Position numbers and translations under genes: made by a program. From NCBI RefSeq assembly GCF_000208745.1, contig NC_030858.1, positions 5,896,026-5,960,025 of the forward strand: a DNA stretch of 64,000 nucleotides, written 5' to 3'. Below the pieces are notes generated by a model that was not told the origin of the DNA, made no database searches, and was given only the letters and a program-made list of their open reading frames with translations. Below, piece after piece: positions 1 through 10,937 of this stretch (its first letter is position 1; each line of letters begins with the position of its first letter). The DNA comes from Theobroma cacao (Eukaryota > Streptophyta > Magnoliopsida > Malvales > Malvaceae).

Positions 1-403
1 TACTATATAATTGTGTGAGCCATATTCAGTGGAGCTACATTATGCTCCAGTTGGAGCCGAAAAAACAAACAAGCGTAAAGATTTGCCCAAGCTTAACTTA
101 TAATGTGTAGTATATGAGAGCAAGCTTTTGGGTGGGTCAATCAGCCATATGGTTGATGATACTAGTGAAGCTATTGAACAGTATCCAAAGATCATTTCCT
201 TTCTGTCTTTAGTACCAATAGATTATGCTATATATGCATTGAGGCAAGTTAGCTATAGCCTACTTTCATAGACCAAACAAAATAAAAAGTGAGACAGGAT
301 GAGTTTCAAATTGAATCATATAGGAAGAAAATGGCTTATAATTTGCATATTTTTAATGGGAATATGAACACCTTAAAGAAATAAAACAGAGTATTAGTAT
401 TAC

Positions 404-3011
404 CTATTTCATAAAAGAGTTCGTTGACATTCTGTGCAGTCTTTGCTGATGTTTCAAAGAAAGTCAAGCCATTTTCTTTGGCACATTGCTCACCTTCCTG
501 CATAAAACAATAGGACTGACTTCAACATATATAGGTGTTATTCTGTATTTTCAATTTGATTTTCTTCCTTGTCCCTGTTCTAGGCAATGGTAATATGGCC
601 TTCATATAATTTAGCATAAGTTTTCTCTGAAAGACATTAACAAGAAGAAAAACACAGTATAGTACAGTCATTTTCTCAGATTCACTTAATATGTGATCAA
701 TGACTGATTCACCCATGTTGAGGTCTAGCCTGCTGAATAAAGTGCATACTGTGACTAAGACTAACTGAGGCAATAACCCAAAGTAACCTGAATGCTGATC
801 GGAGCCTTCTTTGATGTGTCCTGATAACATCTTTGACAATAGTATGCAATTATGAACAACGTAAAGCAAATTTTAAGATGTCCTGGTATAGCAGTAATCA
901 ACCTAAGGCTCCTGTAGGTGGGGCCTTTAATTTCAAATCTTTCTAGCAGAAAAAGAAAAAAAAAACCGATAATTGAAGCAAATAGTGGATTGCAGATACC
1001 TCACTTCCCACTTTTCTCGTTTCTTCCAAGTCTACCTTGTTTGCTACCAAGAACATTATCAAGTTTGGATTTCCTGAACCAGTGTAATATGAATCAAACA
1101 ATATGTTAAGAAATAAGAAACATGCTTGAATTATTAGTTCTATGCTCAGTCATTGTCATAATACTAAAATTCAGTAATTCGAACAGATCTATGGATTAAA
1201 ATATCAAAACACATATGTTATACTTCTGGTCAAATGTTTAAATTTGTAGAATAAATCAAGCTAGAACTCATTCTTCAAAATTTAAGGGGACAGGTACTTT
1301 AAAATCAGTAAAAGAGTAAACATCTCAAAGACAGCAACCTCATTTGCAAAGGGAAGAGGGGAGTGTGCAATAAGGATCTATCAGAAAAGAAATGGTGAAG
1401 GGTACAAAGACCTCTACTGAACTTCACTCCTAAGAATAAATCATTTCAAACATTTAAATTTGTCAGTTACCTTGTCTTTGTAGTTCCTGGATCCATTTTT
1501 TGGCACGCTCAAATGAATCCTGAAAGACCAACCATCATCTCATCAGATGGACATCCAATGTTGACAAAAGCATGAATGCATGATGGCAGTAGCATTAAAG
1601 AAAGAAAATTTGTATTTCAAAAAAAAAGAAAAGAAAAGAAAGAAACTTTGATTCAACTATATTCTTATGACCTTAAATCAATAAATTTAAGTCTTTGTCA
1701 GTTGTTATCGACTACTGCACGAATAATTTTAAAACCTGCACCTTTGATAAATGGTCTGTCTTTTAAAAATGCAATAAACCAGTAAGGAAACAGCTGATTC
1801 ATGGACATTTAGTTTAAAATTAAGGGAGAAAACAATGAGGGGGGATGCCGCAATCTATAAGCATTAATTAGGCAAGTTTCTTATAACTAGATTTGCAGAT
1901 AGAGTATCTAGGTCACACACGCAAACTCTTCCTATATTGCTATTTCATCATGACAGCTTGTATCGATGTATCTTTTGGGTTTGATTGATCCCCATTGGTG
2001 AAGTTCATAACTCATAAGGACATCAAGTAACTCAGAGATGTTTAATTAAAACTGAATAAACATTTTGAAGAATACAAAACATCCAAAGCTTGACAGAAAG
2101 TTACCGAGCTTGTGATATCATATACCACAACAGCGGCAGCTGCACCACGATAATACATGGGAGCCAAGCTATGGTATCTCTCCTGTCCTGCTGTGTCCCA
2201 TATATCAAACTTTATGGTGGCTTCATTCAGTGACAGAACCTGAGTGAAGAAGGCTGCTCCAATTGTTGATTCCTACATTAATTATACAATTATAGTAGAT
2301 GAAATATACCTTGATGATATCACAAAGGCAGAAAATAGATTGTGAAATGAAAATAAACCTGGTAATCAAAAAATTGCCCTTTGACAAATCTCAATACCAA
2401 GCTTGTTTTCCCAGTTCCCATGTCCCCAAGAAGTACCTGAGAAGAAAATCATGTGAGTTTTACCCCTTCTTTTGGCCATTCATGACTATTCATTAGTAAA
2501 TAACAAATTATAACTGTCTCAATAAACATAGTTCTTTAGAAAGTATCAACAGAGGAACAAGGAGGAACTGTATTCTACATTATAGAGAAACAAGAAAATA
2601 GGAAACCAATCAACAAAAAGAAGCACTTTCTCCATTGATCTCCTGCAACAAGCCGGGATCAAATTAATCAAACCAAATCAGTTCAAGCTCATGAAAGTAA
2701 GTACTGTGTTCAGGATTTAAATCAAAAGAACAGGTAAACAAAAGGGTAGAAAAATATTACTACCAAGAACTTCAAAAGGGGCATTTTGTGTTTGTAAGAA
2801 TATGTTTCTTTAAAGCATTTTCATGATCGCAAAGGCATCAAGGTCATGTTTACAGTGGAAAAAGAAAAACAGTTGTTCTGAATCAAAGAACAAAGTCTTT
2901 CCTTGTTTGAACCAAACAACCAATCATTAAATCAAAACCAAAAAAAAAGAAAAAAGGGAAAGACATACCCACCAGCTTGGCTTGTATGTTCTTGTTGCTC
3001 GTCCTCGCCAT
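404..3011 (-). CDS. RABF2/Rab5-type small GTPase (RHN1/RHA1-like), 3' end off window
   Basis: Endosomal Rab GTPase gene read leftward. Six coding exons join in frame: 3011-2973, 2436-2359, 2272-2105, 1519-1471, 1073-1000 and 497-404, giving 167 residues starting [10 protein letters not shown]. The G motifs are visible: P-loop GDMGTGKT (residues 17-24), ESTIGAAFF effector region (40-48), WDTAGQE (64-70), NKVD (123-126) and ETSAK (151-155). [15 protein letters not shown] is typical of the Rab5/RABF2 group and unlike RABF1/ARA6. Family members are about 200 residues and end in a prenylated Cys motif. That last exon (about 30 residues) was not found in bases 1-403, so it probably lies left of the window. 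Known role of the family: GDP/GTP switch in endosome-to-vacuole traffic. The ATG is chosen because the leader just upstream is non-coding and the N-terminus matches family members. Confidence 0.9.
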
Positions 3012-5594
3012 TAACCCTTTGATCAGAATTCAAAGAAAGAAAGAGAAAAACAGAGAGATGAAGCGATAAATAGAGAACTCCAAAAGAGAAACGGTGAATT
3101 GAAGAATAATCAGTTGAAAGCGAAATGGAAGCAAAATGGAAATTGACAAAACCTCACCACCAGAAGATAACGAGAAGAAAAATGGCTAGCGCCAGGAACT
3201 TTATTATTGTTTCCAAGAACTGTCAAAGAAAGATTATAGCGAAAAGTAAAACTGTCGAACGTAGGAAGGGGGCAAAACGGGAGTGACAATAGTAGTTGCT
3301 ATTTTCTAAGTGAGACCGGTAGTTTTGTCAGTTGACTGGTAAGTTGCTCTCTGTTTTCAGCTGTCCTTTTTTTTTTTTTGTCTTTTCTAAGAACGACAGC
3401 CACGTCAGCTTTGAATGCGAATATATATATTTTTATTGGAGTTATCCATCACCATATGTCAGCAGCATTAAGCAAAGCTGTTGGCTTAGCTATCTGCTTT
3501 GCCTGCTAGCAGTGATGGGTTTTTTTCCCGTTGTTTTTTTTCTGGGACAATGCTAGGCTTGTGGGGTTCTATTGAAAAATGTTAAACTGTTTGACAGTTT
3601 GATGATCTAAATACTTATAAAAATAAATACTCATTAAAATTGTTATCTATTACTATGTCATACTATTTGTGAATAATCGAATCAAACAAATAACATTACT
3701 CTTGTTAATTATCCCTAATTGATTTGATTGGTCTAAACTCTCAAGCAATTCCGAAATACGAAGTTGCATCTATTGACGAGGGAAAAAAGAATTAGGCAAA
3801 TTACTAGGTAATGTAATTCAGTTCCATTTCAAGTTTATTTCACAAGGCAAGCCAACATTATGGACCTTATTCTTTTTCTAGGTCCCGAAGTATGGCGATG
3901 CTTATCATTTTCCTGAATATTGAACCACGCTCAATACAAGAACAACTAACCTAAAAATTAGGTACCCTACAAATGGGTTTAGAATTGATGTTGTCTCGTT
4001 CAAAAAATATGTTTTGGGATTGCATATAATCATGGGTTGGATCGAAACCCAAAGCCTGTAGCTACCTGGGTTTGGGCGTCAACTTGAGCTTCCCAGGCCA
4101 CAGCCTTTACCCAACAGCAGGTCCCAACTCCGAAGCCCGCTGGTCTCAAAAACTTTTATACCTGAAAATAATTTTTTTCCCTCCTCCTAAATAAAGGAAA
4201 GAAAATTACTTTCTTGTCAATCAGCGTTAATTTATTAGTAGAAGAAGTCATGTTCTGTCATCTTATAATTTAGTTTTAGGTTAGCCAAGGAAAAAATTAA
4301 GTAAACCTCGAAGAATAGAGGCTGTTAAGTATATTTTTCTGGTTAGTAGTTAGCCATGACATTCCAAGGCAATGTCACATGCCCACAGTCTTGCCATTTG
4401 ATTTGAATATTATCAGAAAGCAAAGGGAGATTCGCTGAACAACAACTGAAACAAGGGGAAACAGCAGATTCTATCAGCGTTCAGCTGACATATACCCGTA
4501 CCAGGTTCAATTATAGTATTTTTGCCAATTCCCAGGCATCATCAAATTCTCCTGTCCAACAGCGCTTTGTACTTTCTATGCCTGTTAGAAAGAAAATCAT
4601 TATTCTTTTGTCTGTTTCTCCTTGTTGGCTTGGTATCTGATCCACCTTCTTTCCCCACCGTCTCGCTTTCAAGTTACATTTACCATCTCCATACTGTTTG
4701 AGGAGTTTCAAGAGTAACAGGTTAAGATAAAAATGCAGGGACTGGAAAACGCCCAAACTTGGATGGTTACGCTCTCCAAGACTTAAATGGATGAGGTTGG
4801 GATTTCATAGATGGAATCACATGATGAAAGTTGAAGCCGCGGGCCCTGCACTGGATGGATATTGCTAATGTCATCTCCCACTTCCTTTGTTATCTGCCAA
4901 AATCATATCCAATCCTCTACTCTGCCTCCTTTTCCTTGTCTTTCTTTTAACATTACCCTTGATTGTAACTGGATTCTTCACCTCTACTCTACATTCAAGC
5001 TTGGCTTGACAAAATCGCAATTCCCAATTTAGTGCTTGAATTACCTTTCGTTTATGTCAAAATCAAGCTCAAAACCTGTTAAGTACAAATAGTTTCATAT
5101 ATAATTGAATTGGTCTCCCCAATTACGATGGAGACTATGGAATTATTACTACCTTAACATGGTACACCTGAATATAAAGGTACTCGTATTAGTAAAATGC
5201 TTAGCAGAGAGACATTGCTGGGCAGTAACCAGACAATGAATAAATAACCATTACATAATGCCGCTTGATTAAAGAAAGATGGCGGAGGAGATCTCATCTC
5301 ATCCACACTGAAGAATGTTAGCGGAAACCTGGAACCGTTTTCACTAATCTATGAAATAAGGCTCCACATTTTCCTACTTATTAGTTATCTGAGTAATTGG
5401 AGAATCTGGCTACGTGTACAATCAGCCATATAAACCCCACATGAAAACCTCATCTCTTCATGCACCCACTTATCTCACCATGTGCCTTTCTTTCTTTTAC
5501 AAAAGAGTAAGCAGAACTTGTTTGTACTATTGCTAGTAAATTTATCTAGAATAATATAAAGTGATTGAAAATGCCACCTGTATTTGAATCACAA
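3012..5594. other. Intergenic: RAB 5' leader/promoter, then gene-free AT-rich DNA
   Basis: Roughly 3012-3300 is the purine-rich leader and proximal promoter of the leftward RAB gene. The rest has only short ORFs without recognisable domains, several poly-T/poly-A runs, and no RNA gene that I can see. Confidence 0.6.
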
Positions 5595-6154
5595 TAAATT
5601 GTAGACACCTAAATAAAAAAATTTTAATTAAATTAAATAAAATAATTAAATAATAATAATAATAATAAAAAAAATGGGGATGGCTGGGCGTACCATCCCC
5701 CACCCACTACGCGTGATGGGGGTTCTGGCCACCAACTCCAAGGGGTGCCAGAACCCCCTCGCCGGGTTGTCCAAATTTTTGGACAACCCGGCTCTTTAAA
5801 GACCCTGCAACCTGCAAAAGGAAAGGAGGGGAGATCTACCAGCAGTTAGCCACAAAAAAGAAAAACAAAAGAAAGAAACAAAACAAAAAAAACAAAAAAA
5901 GGAAGAGGGGGGTGGAGATCTGAGAGGAGAGAGAGAGAGAGGCCGACGAAAGAGAGGGATCGGCCGACAGAAGGCGAAGAGATCCGTCGGGAGAGAGAGA
6001 AGAGAAAGAGAAGCCGACGGGAAGAGAGGGGAAGGCGCCGGCGCCGACGAAGAGAAGGAAGAAAACTTTTTAGAGAGAAGGGAGAGGGTGCGGCTAGAGA
6101 GAGAAAAAAAATGAGAAAATGAATAAAAAAGGCTAAAAAAGAGCTTTTATACCC

Positions 6155-6214
6155 AGAGGAAGGAGGGCAAAACGGTGTCGTTTCAGAGGAAGGAGGGCAA
6201 AACGGCGTCGTTTC
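6155..6214. repeat. Two tandem 30-bp units inside the solo LTR
   Basis: Units 6155-6184 and 6185-6214 differ at one base (GGTGTCG versus GGCGTCG). Each carries the near-palindrome AAAACGGCGTCGTTT, and a third copy of that motif follows at 6248-6260. Confidence 0.85.
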
Positions 6215-6948
6215 AGAGAGGCAAGCAGAAGCTGGAAGGTCCAGGCCAAACGGCGTCGTCTTGAGTGGCTTTGCAAGCATCACACGGCGCGTTTTGGGTC
6301 CTACCTCGTGGGCTTCCAGAAGCAGGCCGGGGTGTTAGACTTGGGCTCCCACGGGCCACCGAGTTGGGCCAATCGCAGCCCAACAAGGTATAACCCTTTT
6401 TTTTTTGTTTGCTTGGGTTTCTTAGTGTTGGGTCTAGCCCATTTTAATTAAAATGCATTTATTTTTTTTAGGAAAGAAATATTTATATAATATGGACACT
6501 TATATTTAATATTAAAAATCAAAAATAAAATAAAAAATAATGATAGTAATAAAAAATAATGGTAAAAATGCATAGTCTAAAAGAACATGTATATCAAATA
6601 AGTAAATAAATAAAAAAAATTCATAAAAATAAAAATTAAAATATATATGTAAATAATAACAATGACAAGTGAATAAAAAATATTTATATTATAAATATAC
6701 TTAGAGGCTTGTAAATAATAATAATAATAATAGTAATAATCCGGAATACTAATACATTAATAATAACAAATAATATAAATAACAATTATTTGAGTATTAC
6801 CACCTAAAAGGGGCAAAGGGTTGTCTCTTTCGGGCGGGTCATTTAAGTGCGGAGTTCGAAACGGATTTTCACCGAAGCGTCGGGATAAATCCGAATTCTA
6901 TACTCCTATACCCATTAATCCGAGTAATTGTTGTTTAAAATAATATAT

Positions 6949-7100
6949 NNNNNNNNNNNNNNNNNNNNNNNNNNNNNNNNNNNNNNNNNNNNNNNNNNNN
7001 NNNNNNNNNNNNNNNNNNNNNNNNNNNNNNNNNNNNNNNNNNNNNNNNNNNNNNNNNNNNNNNNNNNNNNNNNNNNNNNNNNNNNNNNNNNNNNNNNNNN
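6949..7100. other. Assembly gap (152 N) within the solo LTR
   Basis: Run of N. The flanks on both sides share a similar phrase (TTTCACCGAAGCGTCGGG before, TTTCACCAAAGCGTTGGG after), so the gap probably falls in an internally repetitive part of the LTR and its true length is uncertain. Confidence 0.99.
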
Positions 7101-7955
7101 GATTCCCCCGAGGAGCTTGTAGAGATGAGTTCTTCCGGGGATATATCTAGGTGAGAAAAATTTTGAGATTTCACCAAAGCGTTGGGGTAGTCTTCGAATA
7201 ATTTTCCAATAAAAAATTACCGACCCCATCATTTAAAATAAACAAGTCATAACATCATTTTACGCTTGCATCATGTGCATACGTAAAACCAAATAAAAAA
7301 CTCAGTCTGTCAATTTAATAAAAATTTAATTAATAAAGTAGGGATTAAATTAAGAAAAGACTATATTAAGATAACTTAAGATTAAATGGTACCGTTCGTG
7401 GAACGGGCGCTACGGAGGTGCTAACCCTTCTCCGTGCGTAACCGCACTCCCGAACCCATCTCTAAAAATGTAGACCAGTTCTCGTTCTTTCGACGGGCCT
7501 AAAATTAATTTAGGACTTCGTCGATTAGAATCAGGTTAATAGGTGACCAATCACACCTTAGATAAAAAAGATTGGTGGCGACTCCCACACGATTTTAATT
7601 TTCGCCCGCGTCTGACGGACGGGTTCCCGGACCCGCACGTCACGACATAAATAAGGGAAAATGAATCAATAAAACAATGCCCTAGTTTTTGTGGTACTCG
7701 ATCGGTTGAGCAAATGAAATGTCCCTTTCGTTTTTTGGTATTGGACATGAAAATCTGATCTTAGGGAAACTAAACCCATATCTCTTTCTGCGCCTCTCAC
7801 CATGGAATTTGGGGAGGCTTTTTTATTTGATTGGTTAAGCTAAGGACAAACAAGGTGAAATCACTAAAGGGGAACCCCTTGATTGGTTGGTTGCTTATTT
7901 CAACCTTACACACCATACAAAGAGCGAGAAATATTGAGTCCTTCCCCATCTTGTC

Positions 7956-7963
7956 CTATATAA
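7956..7963 (+). promoter_or_regulatory. TATA box of the CLCSP-motif gene at 8043
   Basis: CTATATAA lies 80 bp upstream of the chosen ATG. This implies transcription starting near 7990, and nothing else in the proximal region fits better. Confidence 0.6.
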
Positions 7964-8042
7964 CCAAGGCCTAGTCGCTTCTTTTAAGTTTGCCACCTTG
8001 AACTACTTTCATTCAATCTCTCTCTTTTGCCCAAAAAAAAAT

Positions 8043-8282
8043 ATGGCCTCCCATGGAAACATTACTGTAAGCACCTCCCCAAAAGGCAGCAACTCGGAAG
8101 CAGCTGTGCCAACCAATTCACCCAAAGGCGGCCAATGTTTGTGCTCACCAACGACTCACCAGGGCTCGTTTCGATGCAGATTTCATCGGTCAAGTTCATC
8201 AGCCTGGATGAAGCGATCAAAGTCCATGCCTGCCAATGGTTCCCTGGCTTCTCTTTCTCCCAAGTCTGTGGAATCTACATAA
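8043..8282 (+). CDS. Small serine-rich-related protein with CLCSPTTHxGSFRCR motif
   Basis: Single-exon ORF of 79 residues from MASHGNITVS to SPKSVEST. Its core is QCLCSPTTHQGSFRCRFHR (about residues 31-49) followed by a basic, serine-rich tail (SSSSAWMKRSKSMPANGS). This is the signature of a plant family usually annotated 'serine-rich protein-related'. Its molecular function is unknown and I see no signal peptide or membrane segment. An upstream in-frame ATG at 7998 would add 15 residues (MNYFHSIS...). I prefer 8043 because family members begin MAS- and the added stretch looks like leader sequence. A well-placed TATA box at 7956 supports expression. The nearest upstream neighbour is a solo LTR ending at 7647. 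A relative with the same Cys motif lies on the other strand at 14993-15169. Confidence 0.75.
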   Translation: MASHGNITVSTSPKGSNSEAAVPTNSPKGGQCLCSPTTHQGSFRCRFHRSSSSAWMKRSKSMPANGSLASLSPKSVEST

Positions 8283-10937
8283 ATTATAAATACTAAAACT
8301 CTGTTCCTATAAGCATATGTTCCTCCATGTTCTCATGAAAATCTCCCTTTGTCTCCCTACTATGTGAAAAAGAGAATATCTAGGTATGCTGGATTTTCTG
8401 TATTTGCTTGGGATATGTGATTATAAATATCTGCAACTGTTTAAATTCAAAGAGCTAATCAAGAGCTTAGCTTCTATTGATTGTTGTCTGGTAAAGCTCT
8501 CTCTCCTTTCCAAGTTAACTGCAAAAATAGCTATTAGTTCAACACTTCTCAATTCTCATGCATCGATATGCAATCGATCTACAAGCAAAATCCTGACTGG
8601 TTTCATCTTAATTTTGTCTTTGCACTAACCTTTATTGCCATAGCTTGTTTGTAGTTTCCCTCTACCTCTTTGTCCCATAGCTGAGTTGATCATTAACAAA
8701 CCTGACCCTACGATTTCATAAAGGCGAATTTCGATTCTAAATTCTCATCATACTTAATTGCCAAAGGATTCTTTTATCTAGTAACTGATCACATATTCAA
8801 AGGTGATATAGCTTTTGGAAATATCTCAACTTTAAATCTAACCTACCTTTCATGGTTTCCAGCTATAAAGCTAATTATATGTTCCTTTCAACTACAGCAT
8901 AAAGAACATTCTAAAGAAATTAAAGTTATCTTTCTAATATCTGTCCATCCTTGATAATCAGATGCCTATGCCATTTGAGCCCCAGGGCTGACCTTTTTTT
9001 TTTTTTTGCTTAAAATATAAGAGATCTTTATCCACATAAAACTGTGAATATTGCCTTGCCTCCCAATTTTTTCTGGACTCAAATGGAACGGTTTGAGATG
9101 AGCTTTGAATGGTCTGCAATGGTTTTGTCAACTTATATTTGAAATTGCATTTGCATGATTCAAAAATCAAGGAAAGAATAATCTTTTCCCTTTTTTTTCC
9201 AAATAAGTTAGCAGCCAAAAAGGCAATGGGCCTTTGGATAATGACAGTGGAAGAGTATGCACCAGTTTGATTGATTGTTTCGTGCCTTGTATATTACTCT
9301 TCTCTCAAAAAGATGTCACTTTCTCTATGGTTTGTTTATATATCCTTTTTAATTTAAATGAAGGCACTGAGATGTACAGTGAATGAAATTAAAAGACAAT
9401 TATAATGCATGCACATGGATTCAAAGTCATAATAAGATTAATTAGTGAGATTGCCTTATCCAATGTTTTTTTGTTTAGTCTTTCTTTTTTCTTCTAAATA
9501 AAAATGATGGAATCCCCCCATCACCAACTAACTTTTTTGAATAATTCTATTAAAAATGTCATGGCTTGTCTCTTATTCAATGTTTTCAAAACCAAACATA
9601 AAGCTGGGTTACATTTGATACTCTTCCTCAGATGAGACATGTTCTAATGGGTATGGTTTTTGCTAATATTTAAAAATTATAATGAATAATTGCATGACAC
9701 AAAGAAACATTAATTTGATTAATAATAATTGAATTCATACTATAAATGAATTGGATAAAAGTGATTCTGTAACATTTTAGTGTTTCATATGCTTATTCTT
9801 TAGAAAAAAAATTGACATCATTTTACTTGTTAAACCCCCAAAATGAAATCAATGTGTCTTTTTAGGCCAAAAAATATATGATCCAAATGCTTTTACATCC
9901 CATCCCTTGATTTGGCATCAATGTTTTATAATTGAAATTTGAGGTTGAATATTTTTTATTTGAAAATTAGAATAAAAACTTATTATGTATTGATGTAAAT
10001 TTTATCGAATTGATGTCACTTTTTGTGTCAATAATTTTTTGACGAAATAAAATTCAAATGATATTCCATCGAAACGTTTGTCACAGAATAAATCCATCCA
10101 AAAAGGTGAATTTTTTGTAGTACCGCTCTTCAAATAGAAAAGATATATGACATGATAAAATATTTAAAGGAAAAATGTAATTATTCCAAAACAAAAAGGA
10201 TATTGGGAATTGATTTTACCTTTTACACTCAAAAGTTTATTCCAATTTTATATTCAACTCTAAAATTTTATACACTCTTTCCATAATAAATAAATATTGA
10301 AAATGCACATATTCTATCCTATGATCATGCTTTTTCTTTTAAGTTTTGCTACTCAAAATCCACAATTTTCCTGTTTATTTTCTTCCAATAAAAAGTAAAA
10401 AAAAAAAAAAGGATTTTGTCAATAGAAAAACTAATGAGAGCATAATTGTACTTTCAGCCCATTGCCATGTTGCCTACTTTTGCAATTGCAAATTTTCAAA
10501 GCTTCTTATCTTCAAAACAAAAATGCCCAATCTTTTGGCAATCCCCACCTTATTATTTGACATCGCTTTAATAATATCTTAAAACACCAACCAAGACTAA
10601 GTGTGTACTCTTTAAATTTAAAATAATGATGACAACTAGTGCGTTTAGTAAAGGAATGAATTATTTATACCTTAAAATTTTGGGGTAAATATATTTAAAG
10701 TTGGTTATTGCTCAATTATTGCAAAAGAAACAAAAAAAAATTCCTACAAATTTTCCAATACCAAATCGAATGATCTAAAAAAATTAATAAATATCTTGGC
10801 CCCATCTGACGTGTAACTATAACGAATATAAAACGACAACCTGGTACACTGAAGAAGCGTCCACCCCTTACTCTCGGCCCATCCACTCTAAAATCTCCAC
10901 CAGAAACAAGATCCAAACCCCAACGATAACAACAAAA
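8283..10937. other. Intergenic, AT-rich; promoter of the LEA-2 gene at its right end
   Basis: No ORF here carries a recognisable domain. Homopolymer runs at 8995-9008 and 10398-10411 interrupt short reading frames. The last ~150 bp are richer in GC and form the leader of the gene starting at 10938. Confidence 0.6.

Larger units (their letters stand above)
5600..7647 (+). mobile_element. Solo LTR of a large LTR retrotransposon (probably Ty3/gypsy type)
   Basis: The element begins TGTAGACACC and ends CACGACA, so it has the TG...CA ends of an LTR. It is flanked by a perfect 5-bp target duplication, TAAAT, at 5595-5599 and 7648-7652. No primer-binding site, polypurine tract or coding domains lie inside, so it is a single LTR left after recombination. 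Length is 2,048 bp as represented, including a 152-base run of N. The 3' part (GGTGCTAACCCTTCTCCGTG near 7417, and TTGGTGGCGACTCCCAC near 7571) is of a kind I associate with long gypsy LTRs in eudicots. The superfamily call is from memory and orientation is inferred from that motif order. It lies about 0.3 kb upstream of the TATA box of the 8043 gene. Confidence 0.85.

Noticed and set aside
1..403. Candidate last exon of the RAB gene
   Set aside because: Minus-strand frames here end early and none gives the hypervariable tail with a terminal Cys motif, so no exon is called.
5846..6283. 145-codon minus-strand frame rich in Ser, Pro, Leu and Phe
   Set aside because: It is the complement of purine-rich and 30-bp repeated DNA inside the solo LTR. 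It has no domain, and its repeats follow the DNA repeats.
6915..7232. Open frames across the N run
   Set aside because: They are open only because N codons hide stops. They lie in the LTR.
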